From Actinoallomurus purpureus (GTDB lineage: Bacteria > Actinomycetota > Actinomycetes > Streptosporangiales > Streptosporangiaceae): a stretch of DNA of 64,000 bases. Below the pieces are notes generated by a model. That model was not told the origin of the DNA. It was given only the letters and a program-made list of their open reading frames with translations, and did no database searches. The position numbers were made by a program, and so were the translations under genes. Where the stretch lies: assembly GCF_024055795.1 (NCBI RefSeq), contig NZ_JAMXMY010000004.1, positions 248,001 to 312,000 on the forward strand, given 5' to 3'. Each line of letters starts with the position of its first letter. Within the stretch, counting starts at the first letter, position 1. Positions 17,467-26,148 of this stretch are shown piece after piece.

Positions 17467-18072
17467 GTGATCAAGGTGTTGCTGGCCGATGACCACCACG
17501 TGGTCCGCGGCGCCCTGGCCGCGCTGCTGTCCCTGGAGCCGGACCTCGAGGTGGTGGCGGAGGTGGACCGCGGCGACCAGGTGCTGCCGGCCGTGCTGCG
17601 GCACCGCCCGGACGTCGCGGTGCTGGACATCGACATGCCCGGTGCCGACGGCCTGACCGCGGCCGCCGCCGTGCACGAGGCGCACCCGGAGTGCCGGACG
17701 CTGATCCTGACCGGGCACGGCAAGCCCGGTCACCTGCGCCGGGCACTGACCGCGCACGCCGGCGGGTTCCTGCTGAAGACCGCGCCGCCGGACGAGCTGG
17801 TCGCGGGGATCCGGACGGTCGCCGCGGGACGGCGCGTGCTCGACCCGAGCCTCGCCCTCACCGCGTGGGACCTCGCCGACAACCCCCTCACTCCACGCGA
17901 GACGGACGTGCTGCGGCTGGCCGCCGAGGGCGCCGAGGCGACCGAGATCGCCGAGCGGCTCCACCTGTCGGCCGGGACCGTACGGAACTACCTGACGGCC
18001 GTCGTCGACAAGCTGGGCGCCCGCAACCGCACCGACGCCGCCCGCATCGCGACGGAGGCGGGCTGGATCTGA
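17467..18072 (+). CDS. NarL/LuxR-family response regulator (pair 1)
   Basis: A 201-residue regulator. The receiver domain (residues 1-120) shows the acidic pair ADDHH, the phospho-acceptor region VAVLDIDMPG, Thr in LILTG and Lys in FLLKTAP. The LuxR helix-turn-helix follows (LTPRETDVLRLAAEGAEATEIAERL). GTG 17467 starts the receiver and matches the paralogue at 29510, which is also 201 residues. It lies between the divergent MacB-type operon, its likely target, and a convergent histidine kinase, its likely sensor. Several positions match the paralogue (RGALxALL, RRALTA). Confidence 0.9.
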   Translation: MIKVLLADDHHVVRGALAALLSLEPDLEVVAEVDRGDQVLPAVLRHRPDVAVLDIDMPGADGLTAAAAVHEAHPECRTLILTGHGKPGHLRRALTAHAGGFLLKTAPPDELVAGIRTVAAGRRVLDPSLALTAWDLADNPLTPRETDVLRLAAEGAEATEIAERLHLSAGTVRNYLTAVVDKLGARNRTDAARIATEAGWI

Positions 18073-18230
18073 CGCACCCCCGGGCGGGTCAGAACCCCGG
18101 CCGGACGCCCCTGCTCTGACGCACCCCCCCGGACCGGCCAGGCGCCCCGGATCTGACACCTCCCCGGACCGGTCGGACGTCCCGGATCGGCCGTCCGGTG
18201 CGACCCGCCGCCGGTCTCCGGGTTCACAGT

Positions 18231-18292
18231 GTTGACTTTGGGATGGTCGCCCTTTGGAGCCCCACCCGAGCGGCGATTTTCCCAAAGTCAAC
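18231..18292. repeat. 13-bp perfect inverted repeat at the regulator/kinase junction
   Basis: GTTGACTTTGGGA at 18231-18243 is matched by its exact reverse complement at 18280-18292, 36 bp away. The right arm covers the stop codon of the histidine kinase. It sits between two convergent genes, so a bidirectional terminator or RNA-stability hairpin is the simplest reading. The 36-nt loop is long, and the arms could instead mark the ends of an inserted segment. Confidence 0.6.
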
Positions 18293-20612
18293 GGGGGCTC
18301 CGGCGATCAGGCCGGGTCAGGCCAGGCCGAGCCAGGTCAGGCCGGGCCGGGTCAGGCCGGGCCGGGTCAGGCCGGGCCGGGTCAGGCCGGGCCGGGTCAG
18401 GCCGGGCCGGGTCAGGCCGGGTCAGGCCGGGCCGGGCCGGGCCTGCGCTCGTACGCGGGGGCTGCAGGCGGGCCTGGAGCCGGAAACCGCCGTCGCCGTC
18501 GGCGCGCGCGGTGAGGGTGCCGTCGGCCGCGGCCAGCCGGGTGGTGAGGTTGCCGATGCCCGCGCCCGGCGGGGTGCGCCGGGCACGCGGGTCGAGTCCG
18601 TCGTTCTCCACGGTCAGGGTCACGACGCCCGGCTCGCTCGCCGTGGTGATGACGCAGTGCCGCGCCGCGCTGTGCCGCAGCACGTTGGTCACCGCCTCCC
18701 GCAGCACCGTGCTCAGCACGGTCGACGTCGGGGCCGGCAACGGGCCGTGACCGAGTTCGATCCGGGTCTCGACCCCCGCGGCGGCCAGCACGGAACGGGC
18801 GGACTCGATCTCGCTCTCCAGTGACATCTCCGGCTCGCCGGCGCCCGAGGCGGTGCGCAGGTCGGCACGAGCCCGCTCGGCCATCGCGACGACCTCGGTG
18901 AGCTCGGCCCGCGCCCGTACCGGGTCGGCCTCGGCGAGCCGCCGGGCCAGCTCGCACTTGAGCAGGATCGCCGCGAGGCTGTGCCCGAGCAGGTCGTGCA
19001 GGTCGCGTGCCGCCCGGAGGCGCTCCTGGACGGTCGCCGTCCTGGCCAGTTCCTCACCGGCCGCGCGCAGGTCGCGCACCAGCCCGGCGAGGCGTACGAG
19101 GCCGTACACCACCAGGCCCGTGACGAGCGTGCTCACGGTGTAGTTGACGATCCGCGCCGGGCTCTGCGACAGCGCCGCCGCCATCGCCCCGGTGCCCGCC
19201 ATCGTCGCGGCCACGAGCGGCGCCCCGATCCGGATCGGCAGGGCCACGAGGAACGTGCCCGCGAGGAAGCCCATGGCGCCGATCCAGGTCGCACCGAACC
19301 ACAGGACCGGGACGAGACTGAGCAGCGCCTGCGCGGCGATCAGCGCGTACCGGTGGCGCGGCCGGTCGTCGACCGCCCAGCGCAGCTGCAGGCCCGCGAT
19401 GAGGGCCATCCCGACGACGGCCGCGGCCAGGTTCGCGCCCCAGGGGAGCTGGAGGAGCGCCTTCACGCAGAAGCCCGCCACCACCACCGCGAGGAGGGTC
19501 ACGGACAGGCCGTACGCCGTGCGGTCGGGCAGCACGACCGGTCGCGGTGTGGCCGCTATCGTCGCCTCCACCGCGAACCGGCCGTCGGCGCCGAGGCCCG
19601 TGGTCAGCGTGCCTCCGGCCGCCTCGACCCGCGCGGCGGCATCCGCCAGGCCCTCCTCGCCGCGCGCGGCCGTGGGCGGGCCGTCGTTGCTCACCCGGAG
19701 CCGGACCCTCCCGTCCCGCTCGGAGGTCTCGATGACGCAGCGGGTCGCGGTGCCCTGGCGGACGACCTCGGTGACGGCCTCGCGGAGCACGGTGGCCAGC
19801 AGCGCACCCGCCGAGCCGAGCGGTTCCTCGTGCCCGGTGCGCACCTCCGCCTCGATCCCGGCCGCCGCCAGCAGCGCCCGCGCGGCCGCCGCCTCGGGCG
19901 CGAGCGACATGGCGCGGAAGCCTGCGGCCGCCGCCCGCGCGTCGGCCAGCGAACGGCGGGCCACGCGCAGGACCTCGCCGATCTCCTCGGGGTGGTCGAG
20001 GGCACGACGGCTCCCCACCGTGATGGCGTCCAGGCCGCGGCCGATGCCGGTGTTCAGCTCGTCGGCGATGCGCAGCCGCTCGCGGGAGACGGCCGCAATC
20101 GTCAGCGCCGGCCGGGCCGCGGCCAGGTCGGCGACCCGGTCGGCCAGCCGTACGAGGCCGTACACGACCAGGGCGCCGAGGACCGGCGTGATCGCGGCGT
20201 CGGCCGCGGCCGCCGCACCCGGAACCCGCAGGACCGCGATGACCGCCGCGCTCGCCAGCACCGCGAGTGCGGGTAGCGCGTACGAGGTCAGCAGCAGCGT
20301 CCCGGCGGCGAACGCGAGGATCCCGACGGACGTGCCGAACGCGAGCACGTCGAGGCCCGCCAGCAGCGCCTGGACGGTCGCGAGCGCGACGCCGCGGAAC
20401 CTCGCCGCGCGGGGCAGCACCCAGGCGAGCAGCGGAGCGAACACGAGCACCGTGAGCGCCACCGCGCCGGCGGTGCGCGCGGTCCCGCCCGTCCGGAACG
20501 GCGCGGCCAGGACGTACACACCGGCGAACGCGGCGAGGACGACCACGACGATCAACCGGGCCAGGCCCGGACCGGGCGCCGACCCGTCGTACGACGGGCG
20601 CTGCTGGGACAA
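18288..20612 (-). CDS. Tandem double sensor histidine kinase with inactive first module (pair 1)
   Basis: A 774-residue membrane kinase made of two NarX/DesK-like modules. Module 1: about five membrane segments (20-165), then a HisKA_3-like helix in which the phospho-acceptor histidine is Asn (ADELNTGIG, N187), and an ATPase domain whose N-box asparagine is Glu (REAVTEV). Module 2: further segments (365-510), an intact RDLHDLLGHSL (H539), N-box REAVTNVLRHS and G-box GIGNLTTR. Module 1 is therefore predicted to be catalytically dead. A Pro/Arg-rich (RPDPA)n tail follows. TTG 20612 is chosen for its GGAGG four bases upstream. It converges on the response regulator at 17467. Confidence 0.88.
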   Translation of the reverse strand: MSQQRPSYDGSAPGPGLARLIVVVVLAAFAGVYVLAAPFRTGGTARTAGAVALTVLVFAPLLAWVLPRAARFRGVALATVQALLAGLDVLAFGTSVGILAFAAGTLLLTSYALPALAVLASAAVIAVLRVPGAAAAADAAITPVLGALVVYGLVRLADRVADLAAARPALTIAAVSRERLRIADELNTGIGRGLDAITVGSRRALDHPEEIGEVLRVARRSLADARAAAAGFRAMSLAPEAAAARALLAAAGIEAEVRTGHEEPLGSAGALLATVLREAVTEVVRQGTATRCVIETSERDGRVRLRVSNDGPPTAARGEEGLADAAARVEAAGGTLTTGLGADGRFAVEATIAATPRPVVLPDRTAYGLSVTLLAVVVAGFCVKALLQLPWGANLAAAVVGMALIAGLQLRWAVDDRPRHRYALIAAQALLSLVPVLWFGATWIGAMGFLAGTFLVALPIRIGAPLVAATMAGTGAMAAALSQSPARIVNYTVSTLVTGLVVYGLVRLAGLVRDLRAAGEELARTATVQERLRAARDLHDLLGHSLAAILLKCELARRLAEADPVRARAELTEVVAMAERARADLRTASGAGEPEMSLESEIESARSVLAAAGVETRIELGHGPLPAPTSTVLSTVLREAVTNVLRHSAARHCVITTASEPGVVTLTVENDGLDPRARRTPPGAGIGNLTTRLAAADGTLTARADGDGGFRLQARLQPPRTSAGPARPGLTRPDPARPDPARPDPARPDPARPDPARPDLARPGLTRPDRRSPR
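18341..18425 (-). repeat. 15-bp tandem repeat encoding a (RPDPA)n tail
   Basis: Five perfect copies of GCCGGGCCGGGTCAG at 18341-18415, then a 10-bp partial copy, with degenerate copies on both sides. On the minus strand the array encodes repeated RPDPA at the C-terminus of the histidine kinase. The unit is a multiple of three, so copy-number change would alter tail length without shifting the frame. Confidence 0.9.
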
Positions 20613-20729
20613 CCGTCCTCCGATCCCCCGGATCCGGCGTGGGCAGCCCCGATCCTCGCAGATCACCGCCCGCGCGTCGGCACCGTCCGCCGCCCACCGG
20701 CGGGAGATCTGACGTCGGGTGAGGCGAGC

Positions 20730-21506
20730 TCAGGCGTCGCGGAGCCGAAGCGCGAGTCCGCCGCTCACGAGCGCTGCGGCGGTCCATGCGGCGAGCACCC
20801 CCAGGCCCGGCCAGGGGCCCAGGGGCAGGCTGGGGAGATCGGTGGTGGCCTGGATGGCGAGTCCGGCGTTCGCCGGGGAGATCTGCCACAGGTGCCGCTG
20901 CCAGTGCGGGTCGGGGGTCAGGCTGATGATGACGGGGAGGAGGTAGAGCAGGCCGAGCACGGTCCCGATCGCCGCGGCAGCGTCCCGTACGGCGGTGGCG
21001 ATGCCGAGGCTGAGCAGGGCGATCAGCGCGAGATAAAGCACCGAGCCGACGGCCGCGCGCAGTGTCGGCTCGTCGGCCAGGGACAGTGGCGGGTAGCCGT
21101 GGGCGCGGGTGAAGCCGTGGCCGGGCAGGATGAGGCGCCCGGCCAGCAGGGACGCGAGGACGGCGATGATCCCGGTCGCCAGCGTGAGCCCGGTGAGGAT
21201 GCCCGCCTTGGCGGCGAGGACGGTGACCCGGCGCGGCATCGCGGTGAGGGTGGTCCGGATCATGCCGCTGCCGTACTCGCCGCTGATCGTCAGCACGGCG
21301 AGGGCGGCGACGACCGCCTGGCCCAGCTGAACTCCGAAGAGGCTCAGCTTGGTGGGGTCGTGGCCGCAACCCGCCTGGGTGCAGGACACGGTCGTGCCCG
21401 CCGCGCCGCTCACGGCGACGGTCAGCGCGACGATCGCGAGCAGCACCCAGCCGGTACCCGGCGCGGTGCGCAGCTTCGTCCACTCCGCGTGCAGTTCCCG
21501 TTTCAT
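20730..21506 (-). CDS. ABC-2 type permease, small subunit (block 1)
   Basis: A 258-residue permease with the N-terminus MKRELHAEWTKLRT and about six membrane segments, including SGEYGSGMIRTTL, the conserved ABC-2 loop. AAGGAGGG precedes ATG 21506. It is the last gene of a three-gene operon (ATPase, large permease, small permease). It is closely similar along its length to the small permease at 36256-37032 and has the same gene order, so the two operons are paralogous. An in-frame upstream ATG in the SER-repeat could add a short leader. Confidence 0.87.
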   Translation of the reverse strand: MKRELHAEWTKLRTAPGTGWVLLAIVALTVAVSGAAGTTVSCTQAGCGHDPTKLSLFGVQLGQAVVAALAVLTISGEYGSGMIRTTLTAMPRRVTVLAAKAGILTGLTLATGIIAVLASLLAGRLILPGHGFTRAHGYPPLSLADEPTLRAAVGSVLYLALIALLSLGIATAVRDAAAAIGTVLGLLYLLPVIISLTPDPHWQRHLWQISPANAGLAIQATTDLPSLPLGPWPGLGVLAAWTAAALVSGGLALRLRDA

Positions 21507-21577
21507 GAGCCCTCCTTCGTCGGGGGGGGTGACCCGAGTTGCTGTGCTCATGATTCACTCGCTCCGCTCACTCATGA
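21507..21577 (-). repeat. Single copy of the SER-type coupling unit
   Basis: The interval between the large and small permease genes holds one copy of the unit that is tripled at 37036-37242. It carries an ATG overlapping the large-permease stop, then ATGAGTGAGCGGAGCGAGTG, and an AAGGAGGG before the next gene. Here the short reading frame stops after six codons, and a second ATG is in frame with the small permease. Confidence 0.7.
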
Positions 21578-23146
21578 GCCCCTCCGGCGCAGTCGATGGG
21601 CGGCCAGGCCGAGGGCGAGCGCGGCGTACGCGCAGAGCACGGCGAACCCGGCCCAGGGCGCCAGCGGGTAGTAGCCGGCCGACGGCGCGTAGTTCCCGAT
21701 CACCTGCTTGTATGCCGGGACGCTCTGCTGAATCGCGAAACCCGCGGCGGGCGTCAGTCGCAACAGCCATCGCGTCACGTCATCGGGCAGGACGGAGGCG
21801 AAGGCGAGGACGTACGGGACGACGATCACCGCGATCGCGGTGATGATCGCCGCAACGCTGCGCCGGAACAGGGCGCCGAGGGCGAGGGCGAGGACGGCGG
21901 CGACGGCGAGCAGCGCCGCGGTTCCGACGATGACGCGCAGCTCGGTGAGCGAGGACACGGGGAACGGGAATTCGCCGCCCCGGCGCAGGATTCGCGTGCC
22001 GGACGGGACGGTGATCGCGGTGGCGGCCACCCCTGCGACGAAGGACACCAGGCCGATCACGACGGCCTTCGCCGCCAGCATCCGCCCTCGTCGCGGGCTG
22101 GCGATCAGGGTGGTGTGGATCAGGCCTCGCCGGTACTCGGCGGTCATGAACATCACGGCCACCACGATCATCACGATCAGCCCGGCGAGCATGCCGATGA
22201 GGGTGCGTTCGATGGGCGACCCGTCGGTCCGCGGCGCGATGTCGCCGTCTCCGGTCACCGTGTATCCGCCGCCGGACTCCCGGACCCCGCTCGGGCGGTG
22301 ATAACGCTCCCAGTCGGTCTGCCCGTGGGCTCCGATCTCATCGCGGCTCCACTGGCCGCCGGGCGTCGTTCCCCGCAGACCGACGTGGTCGAAGACGGCG
22401 GTGGCCTGGGTGTAGCGGGCCTGCCCGACGCTCCCGCCGAGCGCGCTCTGCTCGACCGTCAGGTCGTTCGGGGAGGCGACGAAGAGCCCGATCTGGACCG
22501 TGGCCGGCAGGCGCGGCAGGTGCGTCGTGCCGACCTGGGTCCACTGCGTTCCGTCGGCCGACTCGTACCCGGTGAGCGTGTCGCCGGAGCGGTTCAGCCG
22601 GAGCCAGCGGGGGGCAGCCGCCGAGACGCGGCCCGGACGGCCCGCGGTGTCGTGGGTGTAGTCGTACTGCATGCGTACGCCGTGGTCGGCGGTGACCATC
22701 ATGGCCGCGTACGCCGATCCCTGCCGGGTGCCGTCCTTGACGATGACCCCGGCCTTCGCCCACGGCACCAGGCCGGAGACGATCTTGTCGTGGTTGGGCG
22801 GGGGGTAGGTGATGATGCCGGTCATCGAGGTCAGGCGGACGGTGATGCCGCCGTCGCCGGTCAGGGACTGGTGGACGAAGTAGAACCGGTCGTCCACCAA
22901 TTCGCCGCCCGGCCCCGTCGGAGGAGTGGGACAGGCGACCTCGACCGTGCCGTTGCCGCACGAGGAGTGGCTGCCGGTCGCGAAGATCAGCCCGAAGGAC
23001 ACGATGACCACGGCCGCCGCCGTCATGGCGAGCACCCAGCCGCGGACCGTACGGAACTTGGTCCACTCCGCGCGCAGCAGCTGCGGAAACCCGGCGCGTC
23101 CGGGCCGCCGTCGCGAACGGTACGGGGTCGTTGTGCCGGTGGTCAT
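21572..23146 (-). CDS. ABC-2 type permease, large subunit with extracellular laminin-G-like insert (block 1)
   Basis: A 524-residue permease. An N-terminal segment follows LLRAEWTKFRTVRGW; a long extracytoplasmic region of about 250 residues resembles a concanavalin/laminin-G-like fold (GVRMQYDYTHDTAGRPG, PRWLRLNRSGDTLTGYESADG), then five or six membrane segments with TAEYRRGLIHTTL. The insert could bind a ligand or peptidoglycan outside the cell. ATG 23146 overlaps the ATPase stop by four bases. A paralogue lies at 37235-38797. Confidence 0.87.
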   Translation of the reverse strand: MTTGTTTPYRSRRRPGRAGFPQLLRAEWTKFRTVRGWVLAMTAAAVVIVSFGLIFATGSHSSCGNGTVEVACPTPPTGPGGELVDDRFYFVHQSLTGDGGITVRLTSMTGIITYPPPNHDKIVSGLVPWAKAGVIVKDGTRQGSAYAAMMVTADHGVRMQYDYTHDTAGRPGRVSAAAPRWLRLNRSGDTLTGYESADGTQWTQVGTTHLPRLPATVQIGLFVASPNDLTVEQSALGGSVGQARYTQATAVFDHVGLRGTTPGGQWSRDEIGAHGQTDWERYHRPSGVRESGGGYTVTGDGDIAPRTDGSPIERTLIGMLAGLIVMIVVAVMFMTAEYRRGLIHTTLIASPRRGRMLAAKAVVIGLVSFVAGVAATAITVPSGTRILRRGGEFPFPVSSLTELRVIVGTAALLAVAAVLALALGALFRRSVAAIITAIAVIVVPYVLAFASVLPDDVTRWLLRLTPAAGFAIQQSVPAYKQVIGNYAPSAGYYPLAPWAGFAVLCAYAALALGLAAHRLRRRGS

Positions 23147-24072
23147 CGGGCCGCCTCCGGCCCTGGGGCGGCGAACTGGACCGCGTCTCGGGTGAGGTCC
23201 ATGTAGGCCTCCTCCAGCGTCGCGCGGTGGGCCGTCACCTCCGAAAACGGCACGGCGCGCGCGCCGAGGGCCGCGACGATGTGCTCCGCCGCCAGGCCGG
23301 AGACGGTGAGGGTGTCCCGGTCGGTCGCGGCCACGGTGGCGCCGGCGTGCGCCAGCGCGGTCATCGCCTCGGACCGCGCCGTGGTGCGCAGCGTGACCCG
23401 GTCCCGTGACGCGGCCGCTATCAGGTCGGCGACGCTCGCGTCGGCGAGGACCCTGCCGCGGCCCACCACCACGATATGGCCCGCGATGTCCTGGAGTTCG
23501 CTCATCAGGTGACTGGACACGAGTACGGCACGGCCCTCGGTTGCCAGCGACCGCAGGAAGCCGCGGATCCACACGATGCCGTCGAGGTCCAGGCCGTTGA
23601 ACGGCTCGTCGAGCATGAGCACCGGCGGATCGCCGAGCAGCGCCGCGGCGATGCCGAGCCGTTGCCGCATGCCGAGGGAGTAGCCGCCCGCCCTGCGCCG
23701 CTTCGCGGTGCGCAGCCCGACCTGCTCGATCACCTCATCGACCCGCCTGGCGGTCAGGCCCTGGGAGTGCGCCAGCCACAACAGATGGTTTCGGGCGGTA
23801 CGGCTCGGCTGCAGGGCGGCGGCGTCCAGCAGCGCCCCGACGTGGCTCAGCGGGTTCCGCAGGCTCCAGAACGGTCGCCCACCGACCAGCGCGCGCCCCT
23901 CGTCGGCCGCGTCCAGGCCGAGGACCACCCGCATCGTTGTGGACTTGCCCGCGCCGTTGGGGCCGACGAAGCCGGTGACCTGCCCGGGCCTGACGGTGAA
24001 GGACATCCCGTCCAGCGCCACGGTCGAGCCGAAGCGCTTACGCAGCCCGGAGACCTCGATGGTTGCTTCCAT
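23143..24072 (-). CDS. ABC transporter ATP-binding protein (block 1)
   Basis: A 309-residue ATPase of the drug/antibiotic exporter type. Walker A GPNGAGKST, signature YSLGMRQRL, Walker B VLMLDEPFNGLD and the H-loop SSHLMSEL are present, followed by a C-terminal domain of about 90 residues. The signature S-x-G-M-R-Q-R is typical of DrrA/CcmA-like exporters of antibiotics. It is the first gene of the operon; a divergent histidine kinase/response regulator pair starts about 100 bp away and is its probable controller. Confidence 0.92.
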   Translation of the reverse strand: MEATIEVSGLRKRFGSTVALDGMSFTVRPGQVTGFVGPNGAGKSTTMRVVLGLDAADEGRALVGGRPFWSLRNPLSHVGALLDAAALQPSRTARNHLLWLAHSQGLTARRVDEVIEQVGLRTAKRRRAGGYSLGMRQRLGIAAALLGDPPVLMLDEPFNGLDLDGIVWIRGFLRSLATEGRAVLVSSHLMSELQDIAGHIVVVGRGRVLADASVADLIAAASRDRVTLRTTARSEAMTALAHAGATVAATDRDTLTVSGLAAEHIVAALGARAVPFSEVTAHRATLEEAYMDLTRDAVQFAAPGPEAAR

Positions 24073-24198
24073 GTCACGGCAGGTTAGGCAGCGAACGGGC
24101 CGCGGTCGTCGCGCCTGAGAACGAACTTCACCGTCGCTGGCACCAGGGATGTCCAGTCCCTCACGCGAGGGATGTCACGACCCCGGACGCCCGTCACA

Positions 24199-25431
24199 AT
24201 GGCCTTCGTGGATCGGGCGTACGAGCGGCGCGGCGGGTGGGTCGGCGCGGGACGGCGGCTCGCCACGGGCCCGCACGCGTCGATCGTGGCCGGCGGCGCG
24301 GCGGCGCTGCTCGCGGTGGCCGAGTCGATCGCGCACGCCGGGAACACACCGTCGGCCGGAAGTACCGGGACTGCTCTGTACTTCGTGATCCTTCCGCTGC
24401 TCGGGCTGGCCACCACGCTGCCGCTAGCCCTTCTGTGGGACCAGCCGGCCGCGGCCGCCCTGGTCATCACCGGGACGATCGTGCTGTCACTGGTGGCCTT
24501 CCAGACGATGACCGTGGCGGCCCTGGCCACGCAGCTACTCACCGCGTACCGGTTCGGCCGCAGCGGCCCGCCGGCGCCGGCCGTATGCGCCGCCGCGCCG
24601 TTCCCGGTGCTCGCGCTGGCCCACCCGGCAGGCGGCGAGGCGGGGGTTCTCACGCTGCTGCTGGCCTCGCTGGCTCCGGCGGCCGTCATGGCCGGGATCG
24701 CACGGCACGCGCACGCTGAGGCCGCCGAGAACAGAGCCGCCCGGCAGGTCATCGCCGAGACCCTGCTGGAGAACACGGCGCGCGGTGAACGCGCACGCAT
24801 CGCCCGCGAACTCCACGACGTCGTCGCCCACCACATTTCCATGGTCGCCGTGCAGGCGGAGACTGCACGGCTGGCCACGCCGGGGATGCCGCCCGCCGGC
24901 GCCGAGCGGCTGTCCGCCATCGGCGACACCGCACGGGCGGCGCTGACCGAGATGCGACGGCTGCTCGGCGTCCTGCGAGACGACACGGCCGCTACGGACG
25001 ACACAACCGCCGCGGCCGCCGACCGGAAGCCCCAGCCCGGCCTGCGCGAGCTCAACGAGCTGCTCGACAGGTCACGGGAGGTGTCCAAGGCAACCACCCG
25101 CCTCATCCTCCGCAGCCCGCCGTTCGCGCTCGATCCCGGCGTCGAACTCGCGGCCTACCGCATCGTCCAGGAAGCCCTCACCAACGCCCGGCGGCACGCG
25201 CCGGGCGCCGCCGTCGACGTGGAGCTGGACTACACCGACGACGCCCTGCGGCTTCGCATCCGCGACAACGGACCCGGCCTCTCCGCCGCCGCGCCGACCG
25301 GCGGTCACGGGTTGTCCGGCATGCGAGAACGCGCCGGGGCGGTCGGTGGCGAACTGCGCGCGGGCCCCGCCGCGGGCGGCGGCTTCCTCATCGAGGCCCG
25401 CCTTCCCGGAAAGGACGAGACGGCCGCATGA
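24199..25431 (+). CDS. Sensor histidine kinase, HisKA_3 type (block 1)
   Basis: A 410-residue kinase with about five to six N-terminal membrane segments (residues 25-165), the dimerisation helix RARIARELHDVVAHHISM with phospho-acceptor H206, and a C-terminal ATPase domain (N-box EALTNARRHA, G1 DNGPGL, G2 GHGLSGMRERA). The start is uncertain: ATG 24172 lies in frame upstream but has no usable ribosome site. The response regulator overlaps its stop by four bases. Divergent orientation to the ABC operon suggests it senses that exporter's substrate. Confidence 0.88.
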   Translation: MAFVDRAYERRGGWVGAGRRLATGPHASIVAGGAAALLAVAESIAHAGNTPSAGSTGTALYFVILPLLGLATTLPLALLWDQPAAAALVITGTIVLSLVAFQTMTVAALATQLLTAYRFGRSGPPAPAVCAAAPFPVLALAHPAGGEAGVLTLLLASLAPAAVMAGIARHAHAEAAENRAARQVIAETLLENTARGERARIARELHDVVAHHISMVAVQAETARLATPGMPPAGAERLSAIGDTARAALTEMRRLLGVLRDDTAATDDTTAAAADRKPQPGLRELNELLDRSREVSKATTRLILRSPPFALDPGVELAAYRIVQEALTNARRHAPGAAVDVELDYTDDALRLRIRDNGPGLSAAAPTGGHGLSGMRERAGAVGGELRAGPAAGGGFLIEARLPGKDETAA

Positions 25432-26120
25432 ACGCTCCCTCCCCGGCGGTCCGGATCGTCGTCGCCGACGACCACCCCGTGGTCCGCACCGGATTCGCCG
25501 ATCTGCTCGATACCCAGCCGGACTTCATCGTCGTCGGCACCGTCTCTGATGGGGCCGAGGCGCTGCGGACGTGCCGCGAGCTGTCGCCTGACGTCGTCCT
25601 CATGGACGTGCGCATGCCGGGCATGGACGGCATCGAGGCCACCCGGCAGCTCGCCGGCGCCGACTCGACCGGCCCTCGCATCCTCATCCTGACGACCTTC
25701 GACCTGGACGAGTACGTCTACGACGCGTTGCGCGCCGGAGCCAGCGGATTCCTCCTCAAGGACGTCACCGCCGAACGGCTCTTCGACGCGGTACGTATCA
25801 TCGCCGCCGGTGAAGCGCTGCTCGCCCCGACCGTCACCCGTCGCCTCATCAGCGATTTCGCCCTCATGCGCCCCAAGCCCGACGCACCGTCCACCGCCAC
25901 ACTCGCCGCCCTCACCCCGCGAGAGACACAGGTCCTGCGGCTCGTCGCCGAGGGACTGTCCAACCCCGAGATAGCCGCCCGGCTGACGGTCACGGAGGAA
26001 ACCGTGAAAACCCACGTGAGCCGCATGCTGAACAAACTCGGCCTCCGCGATCGCACCCAGGCCGTCATAGCCGCGTACGAAACAGGCCTGATCGTCCCAC
26101 GCTCCCGCGGCCCCCACTGA
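25428..26120 (+). CDS. NarL/LuxR-family response regulator (block 1)
   Basis: A 230-residue regulator. Receiver domain: acidic ADDHP, phospho-acceptor D in VVLMDVRMPG, Thr in LILTTF, Lys in FLLKDV. A LuxR helix-turn-helix covers about residues 160-225 (LTPRETQVLRLVAEGLSNPEIAARL, TVKTHVSRMLNKLGL). It is translationally coupled to the kinase (ATGA) and probably activates the divergent ABC operon. Confidence 0.93.
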   Translation: MNAPSPAVRIVVADDHPVVRTGFADLLDTQPDFIVVGTVSDGAEALRTCRELSPDVVLMDVRMPGMDGIEATRQLAGADSTGPRILILTTFDLDEYVYDALRAGASGFLLKDVTAERLFDAVRIIAAGEALLAPTVTRRLISDFALMRPKPDAPSTATLAALTPRETQVLRLVAEGLSNPEIAARLTVTEETVKTHVSRMLNKLGLRDRTQAVIAAYETGLIVPRSRGPH

Positions 26121-26148
26121 TTCTTCTGCTCCGCCCAGGCGCCGTCGG

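Noticed and set aside
21507-21577. Small permease of block 1 starting at the SER-repeat ATG
   Set aside because: The frame is open from that ATG, but AAGGAGGG directly before ATG 21506 and the matching N-terminus of the block 2 permease favour the shorter start.
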